Assembly: GCA_038258215.1 (NCBI GenBank)
Contig: JBBSQC010000004.1
Coordinates: forward strand, 62,001-126,000
Direction of reading: 5' to 3'
DNA: 64,000 nt
Origin: Fodinibacter sp038258215
GTDB taxonomy: Bacteria; Actinomycetota; Actinomycetes; Actinomycetales; Dermatophilaceae
The number at the start of each line of letters is the position of its first letter. Within the stretch, counting starts at the first letter, position 1. Positions 49,766 through 58,358 of the stretch are shown here, one piece after another. The notes beneath the pieces were generated by a model. The model ran no database searches and was not told the DNA's origin. It saw nothing but the letters and a program-made list of their open reading frames with translations. The position numbers and the translations under genes are program-made.

Positions 49766-52105
49766 ATGACCCAGACCACCGATCTCCGGTCCGACGAGGT
49801 GCACGAGGTCGACCTCGCCATCACCGGCATGACCTGCGCCTCATGCTCGGCGCGCATCGAGAAGAAGCTGGGCAAGCTCGAGGGAGTCGACGCCGTCGTC
49901 AACCTCGCCACCGAGAAGGCGACGGTGAGGTATGCCGGGGAGGTCAGCGTCGAGGACCTGCTCGCGACGGTGCGTTCCACCGGCTACGGCGCGGAGGTCG
50001 TCGGGCGTGCCGGTTCAGCGCAAAGAAGTGACCTGTTGGGCGGTTCTTCGCACGGCGCCCCGGAAAGAAGTGACCTATTGGTCGATTCTTCGCACGGCGG
50101 GAACGGGCGCACCGACCACGCCGAGCGGACCGACCACGCGGACCACATGAACCACCAGGTGGCTCCCGAGACCGACCTCAAGCGCCGGGCGCTCGTCGCT
50201 CTGGTGCTCACCGTGCCCGTCGTGGTGCTCGCGATGGTGCCCGGCGTCAACGTGCCGAACAGCCCGTGGGTCCAGCTCGTCCTGGCCACGCCGGTGGTGT
50301 TCTGGGCGGGCTGGCCCTTCCACCGCTCGGCGGCGAAGAACGCCCGTCACGGTGCCTCGACGATGGACACCCTCGTCTCGATCGGCGTCCTCACCGCCTA
50401 CCTGTGGTCAGCCTTCGTCGTGCTCACCGGCCGAGCAGGCGACATGGATGCCGCACCCGGCGGGCAGACCGCGCACATCTGGTTCGAGACCGCCACCGTG
50501 GTCACGACGTTCCTGCTCATCGGTCGCTGGATGGAGGCGCGAGCCACCGACCGCACCCGCGACTCGATCCGAGGCCTCCTCAGCCTCGGGGCCAAGGACG
50601 TCGCGGTCGAGCGCGTCGACCCCACCACCCGCGCGACCACCGAGGTGCGCATCCCCGTCGACCGCCTCGCCGTCGGCGAGCGCTTCGTGGTGCGACCGGG
50701 AGAGAAGGTCGCCACGGACGGCACGGTGCGCGACGGGGAGAGCTCGATCGACGCGTCCCTGGTCACCGGCGAGTCCCTCGCAATCGATGTCCGGCCCGGC
50801 GACGAGGTCACCGGCGGCACGGTCAACCAGAGCGGGCGCCTCATCGTCGAGGCGACGCGGGTGGGGTCTGAGACGACCCTGGCCGGCATCACCCGCCTGG
50901 TCGAGCGCGCCCAGACCACCAAGGCGCCGGTCCAGCGGCTCGCGGACCGGGTGTCGTCGGTCTTCGTTCCCATCGTCCTGGGCCTCGCGCTGCTGACCTT
51001 CGTCGGCTGGTGGATCGGCACCGGCGACCCGTCCCGCGCGATCGAGGTCGCCGTGGCCGTGCTCGTCATCGCCTGCCCCTGCGCGCTCGGCCTGGCCACC
51101 CCGACCGCCCTCCTGGTCGGCACCGGACGGGGCGCGCGGATGGGCATCCTCATCAAGGGCGCCGACGTGCTCGAGGACACCCGCCGCGTCGACACGGTGG
51201 TGCTCGACAAGACCGGCACCGTGACGACCGGCGAGATGACCCTCGTCGACGTGTCGCCGTCCGGTCGCCTCCCCAAGGACCAGGCGCTGCGGGCCGCGGC
51301 CGCCGTCGAGGCCGGGAGCGAGCACCCGGTGGCACGGGCCATCGTGGCCGCCGCCCTCGCTCGGGGCATCGAGGTGCCGCGGGCGGGCGACTTCCTGTCC
51401 CTCCCGGGCGCCGGCGCCCGGGCGAGCATCAAGGGCAACGAGGTCACCGTGGGTCGCTCGGACCTGTTCGACGAGGTGCCGCGCGAGATCGGTCGCCCGA
51501 CCGTCGACGGCACCACGGTCTGGGTGGGCTGGGGCGGCGTGGCGAGGGCCTCGCTCACGGTGGCCGACACCGTTCGCTCCAGCTCGGCGGACGGCATCGC
51601 CGCCCTCGGCGCGGCCGGGCTCACGGCATACCTCCTCACCGGTGACCACGACCGGGCCGCCCTCGACGTCGCACGCGAGGTGGGCATCCCCGCGGGCCGG
51701 GTGGTGGCCGATGTGCGACCGGAGGACAAGCACGCGATGGTCGCGGGCCTCCAGGCCCGCGGCAAGGTCGTGGCGATGGTGGGCGACGGGGTCAACGACG
51801 CCGCCGCCCTGGCCCAGGCCGACCTCGGCATCGCCATGGGCACCGGCACCGACGTGGCCGCCGAGTCCGCCGACATCGTGCTGCTGCGCTCGGAGCTGCC
51901 GGCCGTGCTCGACGCGATCAAGCTGTCCCGGGCGACCCTGCGCACCATCAAGGTCAACCTGGCGTGGGCCTTCGGCTACAACGTGGCCGCCATCCCGCTC
52001 GCGATGGCCGGCGTGCTCAACCCGATGGTGGCCGGCGGTGCGATGGCGCTCTCGAGCGTGCTCGTCGTGACGAACAGCCTGCGGCTGCGCAGCTGGACTC
52101 CCTGA
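49766..52105 (+). CDS. copA: Copper-exporting P1B-type ATPase
   Basis: A 779-residue copper pump. One N-terminal metal domain carries GMTCASC (C24, C27). Membrane ligands are in C437-P-C439 (IACPCALGLATP), the phosphorylated aspartate is D481 (DKTGT), and GDGVNDAAAL is the hinge motif. Between the metal domain and helix 1, residues about 86-108 are encoded by two hairpin-repeat units and read RSDLLGGSSHG and RSDLLVDSSHG, followed by a His/Asp-rich stretch. It exports Cu(I) under CsoR control. Confidence 0.95.
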   Translation: MTQTTDLRSDEVHEVDLAITGMTCASCSARIEKKLGKLEGVDAVVNLATEKATVRYAGEVSVEDLLATVRSTGYGAEVVGRAGSAQRSDLLGGSSHGAPERSDLLVDSSHGGNGRTDHAERTDHADHMNHQVAPETDLKRRALVALVLTVPVVVLAMVPGVNVPNSPWVQLVLATPVVFWAGWPFHRSAAKNARHGASTMDTLVSIGVLTAYLWSAFVVLTGRAGDMDAAPGGQTAHIWFETATVVTTFLLIGRWMEARATDRTRDSIRGLLSLGAKDVAVERVDPTTRATTEVRIPVDRLAVGERFVVRPGEKVATDGTVRDGESSIDASLVTGESLAIDVRPGDEVTGGTVNQSGRLIVEATRVGSETTLAGITRLVERAQTTKAPVQRLADRVSSVFVPIVLGLALLTFVGWWIGTGDPSRAIEVAVAVLVIACPCALGLATPTALLVGTGRGARMGILIKGADVLEDTRRVDTVVLDKTGTVTTGEMTLVDVSPSGRLPKDQALRAAAAVEAGSEHPVARAIVAAALARGIEVPRAGDFLSLPGAGARASIKGNEVTVGRSDLFDEVPREIGRPTVDGTTVWVGWGGVARASLTVADTVRSSSADGIAALGAAGLTAYLLTGDHDRAALDVAREVGIPAGRVVADVRPEDKHAMVAGLQARGKVVAMVGDGVNDAAALAQADLGIAMGTGTDVAAESADIVLLRSELPAVLDAIKLSRATLRTIKVNLAWAFGYNVAAIPLAMAGVLNPMVAGGAMALSSVLVVTNSLRLRSWTP
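50023..50090. repeat. Two hairpin repeat units inside copA
   Basis: AAGAAGTGACC-TGTT-GGGCGGTTCTT (50023-50048) and AAGAAGTGACC-TATT-GGTCGATTCTT (50065-50090) are 42 bases apart (14 codons), so the reading frame is kept. The second has the family core exactly; the first is a variant. The outer arms AAGAA/TTCTT pair. Confidence 0.9.
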
Positions 52106-52124
52106 GCTCCACCACCCCTGGATG

Positions 52125-52199
52125 CCGACTTATTGCCCTGCACCCACGCGGATCGCGCCGCAGGGCGCCGAAACGCGTGGGTGCAGCGCAATAAGTCGG
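52125..52199. terminator. 26-bp hairpin with inner stem-loop between convergent genes
   Basis: CCGACTTATTGC pairs with GCAATAAGTCGG. After one C-C mismatch, CTGCACCCACGCG pairs with CGCGTGGGTGCAG. Inside, GCGCC/GGCGC folds again. It lies between copA and the convergent glyoxalase-like gene. Confidence 0.75.
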
Positions 52200-52236
52200 G
52201 AAGGGAGGGGGGAGGGAGGAAGGGAGAGCAGAGGGG

Positions 52237-52872
52237 TCAGACGACGATCTCGCCGTGAGGCGTCTCGAACGTCACCGACATCAGGCCGGGCGTGCCGTGC
52301 GGCGAGACGAACTCGAAGGCGATGACCGACGAGGTGTCGTCGGCGGGGAGGCCGAGCCATTCGCGGACCCGCTCGGGGTCGCCCGCGATCTGGAGCGAGT
52401 CGATGGTGACGTCGGTGACGGCATCGTCGGAGGGGTGCGGCACGCCGGGCTCCCACTGCACGAAGAACGGCAGCTGGGGGTCGGCCTGAAGGCCCTTGAT
52501 GCCGAGCTGCTTCCAGCGCAGCTCCACCCCGTCGGGACGGTGCCGGTTGCCCTGGGCGGCCTCACGACCGAGCCGCTTCTCCTGCTCGGCGATGTCGTCG
52601 ACGCGCACCACCCAGCCGAGCCAGCCCCCACCGCACGCGCTGCGGGCCCGGACCACCTGACCGAAGGGTGCCTTGTCACTGGCGGGGTGGTCGAGGACCT
52701 CGACGACCTCGACATAGCGCTCGTGGGCGAGCGGCAGGATGATGTTGCGCGTCCCGAAGCGGGGGTGGACTCCACCGTCGACCGGCTCGACCCCGATCCG
52801 CTTCGCGAGGCGCTGAGCGGTGGCCCGCAGGCCGTCGCGCTCCGCGGCATAGACGACGTGGTCAACTCGCAT
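52237..52872 (-). CDS. Glyoxalase-like (VOC) domain protein
   Basis: A 211-residue protein of the glyoxalase-like family. It opens with VDHVVYAAERDGLRATAQRLAKRIGV and has GTRNIILPL and YVEVVEVLDHP, the first VOC half. A second half includes FFVQWEPGVPHPSD. ATG 52872 lies 7 nt after GACCAT; ATG 52881 is in frame. Substrate and metal are unknown. Confidence 0.82.
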   Translation of the reverse strand: MRVDHVVYAAERDGLRATAQRLAKRIGVEPVDGGVHPRFGTRNIILPLAHERYVEVVEVLDHPASDKAPFGQVVRARSACGGGWLGWVVRVDDIAEQEKRLGREAAQGNRHRPDGVELRWKQLGIKGLQADPQLPFFVQWEPGVPHPSDDAVTDVTIDSLQIAGDPERVREWLGLPADDTSSVIAFEFVSPHGTPGLMSVTFETPHGEIVV

Positions 52873-52959
52873 GCCGTTCATGGTCGCACACGCGAGGGGG
52901 TGCTCCTGACACACCCCCCGAACGAGCGAAACTGCACGTCACCGGGGGCCCCACCCGCC

Positions 52960-53766
52960 TCAGAGCGCCCGCTGCCGAACCGCCTCGTAGACCACGACCG
53001 CCGCCGCCGTGGCCGCGTTGAGCGAGTTGACCCGCCCGACCATCGGGATGCGGACGCGGGCATCGGCCGACCTGAGAGCGAGGTCGGTCAGCCCGTGCTT
53101 CTCGGTGCCCACGGCGACCGCGACGCCCCCGCGGTAGTCGACGGCGGTGTGCGCGGTCTCGGTGTCGGGGGTCGTCGCGACCAGCCGGATGCCGTTGCGT
53201 CGCAGCCACCGCACCACCTCACCCGTGGGGGCGGTGGCCACCGGGACGGAGAACACGGTGCCCTTGCTCGCCCGCACGACGTTGGGGTTGCCCCAGTCGG
53301 TCACCGGGGACGCCAGGACGACGGCCGCGACGCCGGCGGCGTCCGCGGTGCGCAGGACGGCTCCGAGGTTCCCGGGCTTCTCGAGTCCCTCGCAGACCAG
53401 CACGAGGGGGTCCGACGGCAGCCAGAGGTCCTCCAGGGCCACGCCCGCGACGGGGACCACGGCGAGGAACCCGTCGGGCCCCTCGCGGTAGGCGACCTTC
53501 TCGAAGGCCGATCGGCTCAGCCGCAGGGTCGAGGCCCCCAGGTCGCGCGCCCGGGCCACCAGGGCTTGCTGCGACGACGGCTCGAGCATGAGCTCCGGGC
53601 AGTGCAGCACCGTGACGGGCACGACGCCGGCGTCGAGGGCCAGACCCAGCTCCTCGAAGCCCTCGACCACGGTGCGGCCCTGCTCCTCGCGCGCCCGTCG
53701 GCGCCGCAGGCCCAACACCTCCTTCAGGCGCGGGTTCGCGGGTGAGGTGACGACCAGCTCTGCCAT
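52960..53766 (-). CDS. TrmH-family (SPOUT) RNA 2'-O-methyltransferase
   Basis: A 268-residue enzyme that methylates ribose in rRNA or tRNA. The N-terminal substrate domain (about 1-100) includes RRRRAREEQGRTVVEGFEEL. The SPOUT knot has EKPGNLGAVLRTADAAG, VAVGTEKHGL and VNSLNAATAAAVVVYE. It is most like the rRNA methyltransferases of the RlmB/TsnR type. The exact site is not predictable. Confidence 0.9.
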   Translation of the reverse strand: MAELVVTSPANPRLKEVLGLRRRRAREEQGRTVVEGFEELGLALDAGVVPVTVLHCPELMLEPSSQQALVARARDLGASTLRLSRSAFEKVAYREGPDGFLAVVPVAGVALEDLWLPSDPLVLVCEGLEKPGNLGAVLRTADAAGVAAVVLASPVTDWGNPNVVRASKGTVFSVPVATAPTGEVVRWLRRNGIRLVATTPDTETAHTAVDYRGGVAVAVGTEKHGLTDLALRSADARVRIPMVGRVNSLNAATAAAVVVYEAVRQRAL

Positions 53767-53842
53767 GGTGGAGACAGCATCCCACGACCCCCGACAGCCG
53801 TGGGCCGGCCCGATGGCGCCGCCGACCGGACGACCTCGCGGG

Positions 53843-54637
53843 TCAGAGGAGGGCGCGCAGGACCGGCACGAGCCCGTCTTCGTCGACGTCGTCGGTCACC
53901 GCGTTCGCGACGGCCTTGACCTCGTCCGGTGCGTTGCCCATCGCGACCCCGTGCGCCGCCCAGCGGAGCATCTCGAGGTCGTTGCGCTGGTCGCCGACGG
54001 CCAGGGTGTGCTGGGGCTCGACACCCAGCCGGCGGCGCACGCCCTCCAGGGCGGCCCCCTTGGAGACCCCCTCCGGGGTGATGTCGAGCCAGGCGCTCCA
54101 GCCGACGGCGTAGCCCACCCCGTGCATCCCGATGCGCTCGGTGGTCGCGATGAACTCCTCGCTGGTGCTGCTCGGGTCGCGCAGGGTGAGGCGGGTCACC
54201 GGCGCGGACATCAGCTCCTCCCAGGAGACGATGCGCGGGATGCCGTCGAGCTCGCCGTCCGGGAAGGGCGCGGTCACCTTGAAGCCGACGCCGAGCTCCT
54301 CCACCGCGACCAGGGCGGTCGGGAAGTGCTCACGGAGCATCCGCAGCGCCGGAGCCGGGTCGAAGGTGACCGCCTCGATCACCTCGTAGCCGTCAGCGAG
54401 CCCCTCGTCGAGGCGCAGGACGACGGCGCCGTTGGCGCACACGACATACCCGGTGGTCAGGCCGAGGCGTTCGAGGACGGGGAGCGTGCCGATGATGGCC
54501 CGGCCGGTGGCGATGGTCACGTGGTGCCCGGCGTCCACCACCTCGCGGACCGCGTCGTGGACGGCCGGGGAGAGCTCGCCCTCGTGGTTGACCGTCGTGC
54601 CGTCGATGTCGAGCGCGACGAGGTGTGGAGTTGTCAT
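53843..54637 (-). CDS. HAD-superfamily hydrolase, Cof type
   Basis: A 264-residue phosphatase with the nucleophile motif ALDIDGTTV at residue 8, TIATGRA, the C2B cap, and VAVGDQRNDLEM at the metal site. Cof-type enzymes dephosphorylate sugar phosphates, flavin or PLP. TAGCGT lies 8 nt before ATG 54637, and there is no Shine-Dalgarno sequence. Confidence 0.9.
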   Translation of the reverse strand: MTTPHLVALDIDGTTVNHEGELSPAVHDAVREVVDAGHHVTIATGRAIIGTLPVLERLGLTTGYVVCANGAVVLRLDEGLADGYEVIEAVTFDPAPALRMLREHFPTALVAVEELGVGFKVTAPFPDGELDGIPRIVSWEELMSAPVTRLTLRDPSSTSEEFIATTERIGMHGVGYAVGWSAWLDITPEGVSKGAALEGVRRRLGVEPQHTLAVGDQRNDLEMLRWAAHGVAMGNAPDEVKAVANAVTDDVDEDGLVPVLRALL

Positions 54638-54677
54638 CGGTCCCCACGCTACCCGGGGTCGGTGGACGTGCGGTGCG

Positions 54678-55529
54678 TCAGGGACGCGCCTGGCCCAGCT
54701 TCCAGTAGCCGCAGAAGTAGATCCGGCGACGATCCACCCCGTGGCGCACGAGCGCCCGGCGGGCCCCCGCGGCGAAGTCGGACTCCCCACACGCCCAGGC
54801 GTACTGGACCGGGCTGCCGCCCGTGGCCAAGTGGCGGTCGAGGGCCGGCACCAGGACGCTGCCGGGCGAGCCGGTGCGCACGTGGACCGTGGCGTCCCCG
54901 AGGTCGTAGGCGTCGAGGACGTCGGGATCGGCGACCTCCACGTGCACCTCGAGCCCGTGGTCGCTCGCGTCCTGCGCCCCGCCCCACGCATCGAGGATCG
55001 CCGCCACCGAGGGCACCGCCGTCTCGTCGGCGACGAGGACCTGCCGGCCCTGGACCTCCAGCCCGCGGTAGAGGGCTCCGCTCGCCCGGATGCCGACCGG
55101 GTCACCCGGCCGGACCCGGCAGGTCCAGGCCGAACCCGGTCCGCTGTCCCCGTGTGTGACGATGTCGATGTCGACGGTGCCGGCCAGCGGGTCCTGCTCG
55201 CGGATCGTGTACCAGCGCAACGCCGGTCGCTCGTCCGCAGGGAGCTCGGCGACGGCCGCCCGCGGGTTCAGGGCCGCGGGGTCCGGCATGAGAAGCGGAG
55301 CCCCGGCCGGAGGCATGTAGAGCCCGACGTACTCGTCGGGCCCGCTGGGCACGAACGATCGCAGCTCCGGCGCTCGCGCGGTGACCCTCTTCATCCCCCC
55401 GCCGAGGTCGGTCACCGCGGTGACCGTCGCGGCGAACTGTGGGGTGTCGCTGCGGATGATCGGCGCGGCCGGGCTGACGCGGGAGTGCAGCCGGGCGGCG
55501 GTGGCCAGGGCCTTCTGGGCGACGGTCAT
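54678..55529 (-). CDS. Siderophore-interacting protein (ferric-siderophore reductase)
   Basis: A 283-residue FAD/NAD(P)H reductase that releases iron from imported siderophores. RWYTIRE is the FAD-binding motif near residue 105, GSAWTCRVRPGDPVGI precedes the domain boundary, and ADETAVPSVAAIL and YFCGYWKLG are diagnostic of the SIP family. It is the last gene of the iron operon and overlaps the ATPase gene by four bases. Confidence 0.92.
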   Translation of the reverse strand: MTVAQKALATAARLHSRVSPAAPIIRSDTPQFAATVTAVTDLGGGMKRVTARAPELRSFVPSGPDEYVGLYMPPAGAPLLMPDPAALNPRAAVAELPADERPALRWYTIREQDPLAGTVDIDIVTHGDSGPGSAWTCRVRPGDPVGIRASGALYRGLEVQGRQVLVADETAVPSVAAILDAWGGAQDASDHGLEVHVEVADPDVLDAYDLGDATVHVRTGSPGSVLVPALDRHLATGGSPVQYAWACGESDFAAGARRALVRHGVDRRRIYFCGYWKLGQARP

Positions 55530-56338
55530 GGGGTCCTCCTTCGGGGGATGACGACCGGGGACCCGGTCTCCGGGTCGTGCAACACGCTGGCGGTGACGCC
55601 GAAGACGTCCTCGATGACGGCCGGGGTCACGACCTCGGCGGGAGTCCCTTCGGCGACGATCCTCCCGTCGCGCATGGCGACGAGGTGGTCGGCGTAACGG
55701 GCGGCCATGGCGAGGTCGTGCAGCACCATCACGACGGTGACGCCCTCCTGATCACACAGTCCCCGCACCAGGTCGTGCACGTCGAGCTGGTGGGCGACGT
55801 CGAGGAACGAGGTCGGCTCGTCGAGCAGCAGCACCGGGGTCTGCTGCGCGAGCACCATCGCGATCCACGCCCGCTGGCGCTGGCCGCCCGAGAGGCTGTC
55901 GACCGGCACGTCGGCGAGGTGGACGAGGTCGGTGCGCTCCAGCGCCGACGCCACGGCGGCCTCGTCCGCGGCGTTCCACGACCGGAGCAGTCCGTGGTGG
56001 GGATGCCGCCCCCGCTCGACGAGCTCGAGCACGCTGACTCCCTCGGGCGCGAGGGGTGCCTGGGGGAGCAACCCCACGACCCGCGCCACCGCCTTGGTGG
56101 GCAGGCTGGAGATCTCCTGCCCGTCGAGGAGCACCCGGCCGCCGCGCGCCGGCAGCAGCCGGCCGAGACCGCGGAGCAGCGTCGACTTCCCGCAGCCGTT
56201 GGGCCCGACGACGGCCGTGGTCGCGCCCGAGGGGATGGTGAGGTCGATCCCGTCGACGACCACGCGGTCGTCATACCCCAACCGGAGCCTCTCGGCCCGC
56301 AGCCGAGACGTCGTGGTGGTCGGTGCGGTCATGGTCAT
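55526..56338 (-). CDS. Iron-siderophore ABC transporter, ATP-binding protein
   Basis: A 270-residue ATPase of the FecE/FepC type. Walker A is GPNGCGKST, the signature LSGGQRQRAW, Walker B VLLLDEPTSFLD, and the switch histidine lies in MVLHDL. ATG 56338 overlaps the stop of the permease gene (ATGA). Confidence 0.94.
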   Translation of the reverse strand: MTMTAPTTTTSRLRAERLRLGYDDRVVVDGIDLTIPSGATTAVVGPNGCGKSTLLRGLGRLLPARGGRVLLDGQEISSLPTKAVARVVGLLPQAPLAPEGVSVLELVERGRHPHHGLLRSWNAADEAAVASALERTDLVHLADVPVDSLSGGQRQRAWIAMVLAQQTPVLLLDEPTSFLDVAHQLDVHDLVRGLCDQEGVTVVMVLHDLAMAARYADHLVAMRDGRIVAEGTPAEVVTPAVIEDVFGVTASVLHDPETGSPVVIPRRRTP

Positions 56339-57363
56339 CCGATCTCCTGGGTGCTCGTACGGCGGTGCAGCAGCCAGAGCAGGACGGGCGCACCGAGGAT
56401 GCCGGTCACCACACCGACGGGCAGGGGGGTGCCGTCGACGATGGTGGCCGCGAGGTAGTCGGAGGCGAGCACGGTCGCGGCCCCCACGAGGGCCGCCGTG
56501 CCCGGTGCGGGTCGTCCCGGCAGCAGGGCCCGGGCGATCGGCCCGCTCAACAGCCCGACGAAGGCGATCGGGCCGACCAGCGAGGTCGCTCCGGCGACGA
56601 GGGCCACGACGGCGAGGGTCACGCCGAGGCGGGTGCCGACGACCCCGAGCCCGAGCCCACCCGCCACGTCGTCGCCGAGCGAGAGCACCGCGAGGCTCCG
56701 GCCCAGCAGCACCAGCACGGGCAGCAGCAGGACGTCGGCGAGCGCCATCCGGGTGATGTCGGTCCAGGTGACGGTGTTGAGGCTCCCCGTCAGCCAGATC
56801 AGCGCCTCCTGGGCGTTGTAGATGTCCGCGTAGAGGAGCACCCAGTGCACGAGCGCCCCCAGCATCGCGGCCAGGGCCACACCGACGAGGATCATCCGGC
56901 CCGTCGTGCCTCCCCCGCGCCCCGCCTGGGTGAGCAGCGCACCGGCCACGAGGAGCGACCCGGTGAGGGCGGCCACCGTGACCGCCGCCCCGGTGAGGTC
57001 GAGGACGACGACGGTGAGCACGGCGCCCGCGCTCGCGCCGAGGGTGACGCCCAGCACGTCGGGGCTGGCCAGCGGATTGCGCAGCATGGTCTGGAGGGAG
57101 GAGCCCGCGGCGCCGAGGGCGGCGCCCGCGAGCACGGCCATCACCGCTCTGGGCAGGGTCGACTCCATGAGGACGAACGAGGCGCCGGGGATCTGTTCTC
57201 CCGAGAGGATCCGGATCGCGTCGGGAAAGGAGACGCGATAGTCGCCGAGCAGCGCCCGGACGACCACCAGCACGATCAGCGACACCCCGAGGGCGCCGAC
57301 CACGAGGTTGCGTCGGCACCGACGCCGACGGCGTACCGCGGTCATTACCTCCGAGGTGGTCAC
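56335..57363 (-). CDS. Iron-siderophore ABC transporter permease (second)
   Basis: A 342-residue FecCD-type permease of about ten helices with a basic N-terminus. LRNPLASPDVLGVTLGASAGA and GATSLVGPIAFVGLLSGPIARALLP are the family motifs; the latter includes the coupling loop to the ATPase. GTG 57363 overlaps the first permease gene. Confidence 0.93.
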   Translation of the reverse strand: MTTSEVMTAVRRRRRCRRNLVVGALGVSLIVLVVVRALLGDYRVSFPDAIRILSGEQIPGASFVLMESTLPRAVMAVLAGAALGAAGSSLQTMLRNPLASPDVLGVTLGASAGAVLTVVVLDLTGAAVTVAALTGSLLVAGALLTQAGRGGGTTGRMILVGVALAAMLGALVHWVLLYADIYNAQEALIWLTGSLNTVTWTDITRMALADVLLLPVLVLLGRSLAVLSLGDDVAGGLGLGVVGTRLGVTLAVVALVAGATSLVGPIAFVGLLSGPIARALLPGRPAPGTAALVGAATVLASDYLAATIVDGTPLPVGVVTGILGAPVLLWLLHRRTSTQEIG

Positions 57364-58358
57364 AGCGCCCGCACCCGGCGCACCACGGCGACCAGGACCG
57401 GAGCCCCGATGACCGCGCAGACGATGCCCGCCTGCACCTCGGCGGGCCGGGCGACGAGCCGTCCAGCGATGTCGGCGAGCACGACGAGGACGGGGCCTCC
57501 GACGACGCAGACGAGCAGCACCTTGCGCAGGTCGGGACCGACCAGGGCCCGGGCGGCGTGCGGCACGACGAGCCCGACGAACCCGATCGGTCCGGCGATG
57601 GCGGTGGCACTGGCTGCGAGCAGGATCGCGCCCGACGCGGCCAGGGCGCGGTGGAGCAGCACCCGCTGGCCCAGGCCCCGCGCGAGGTCGTCGCCCAGGG
57701 CGAGGGCGTTGAGCGTCGACCCGGAGGTGAGGGCCAGGAGCAGGCCGACCGCGATGAAGGGCAGGACACCGACGATCTGGCCCGCGTCCCGCCCGGCGAC
57801 CGAGCCCACCTGCCAGAAGCGGAACACGTCCAGCGAGCCGCGACTGGTGACGAGGAGCCCCCCGATGAGGCTGGTGGCCAGCGCCATGACCGCCGCACCG
57901 GACAGCACCATCGCCAGGGGTGCGCTCCGGCGCGGGGCGGTCATCGCGACTCCCTGCACCAGGACGGCGACGGCGACGGTGCCCACGATGGCGGCCACGG
58001 CATACCCCTGCACGGTGCTCAGGCCGAGGAAGCGGATGCCGATCACGACGGCGAGGGCCGCGCCCGCGTTGAGGCCGAGGATGCCGGGGTCGGCGACCGG
58101 GTTGCGGGTCAGCCCCTGAAGCACGGCGCCGCTCACCGCGACGCAGAGCCCGACCACGATGGCGATGAGCGTGCGGTCGACCCGGGAGGCGACGATGCCG
58201 GAGGTGTCGGGGTCGACACCCACCCCACGCAGCGCGTCGAGCACGGCGCCCGGGTCGGTGGTCTGCACCCCGACGAGCACCGAGAGCACGGCCACCACGA
58301 CGACGAGCAGCCCGCCGACCCCGAGCACGCCGGGGAGTGGCAGCCGCGCGGTGGTCAC
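57360..58358 (-). CDS. Iron-siderophore ABC transporter permease (first)
   Basis: A 332-residue FecCD-type permease. TRNPVADPGILGLNAGAALAVV and GPIGFVGLVVPHAARALVGPD match the family. It forms a heterodimer with the next gene product. GTG 58358 overlaps the binding-protein stop, so the whole set is one translationally coupled operon. Confidence 0.93.
   Translation of the reverse strand: MTTARLPLPGVLGVGGLLVVVVAVLSVLVGVQTTDPGAVLDALRGVGVDPDTSGIVASRVDRTLIAIVVGLCVAVSGAVLQGLTRNPVADPGILGLNAGAALAVVIGIRFLGLSTVQGYAVAAIVGTVAVAVLVQGVAMTAPRRSAPLAMVLSGAAVMALATSLIGGLLVTSRGSLDVFRFWQVGSVAGRDAGQIVGVLPFIAVGLLLALTSGSTLNALALGDDLARGLGQRVLLHRALAASGAILLAASATAIAGPIGFVGLVVPHAARALVGPDLRKVLLVCVVGGPVLVVLADIAGRLVARPAEVQAGIVCAVIGAPVLVAVVRRVRAL

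Noticed and set aside
46939..49980. 1013-residue open frame on the minus strand
   Set aside because: It is antisense to purB, the phosphatase, the YjbR-like gene and csoR, has low-complexity Arg/His/Gly-rich composition and no domain; such frames are common in very GC-rich DNA.
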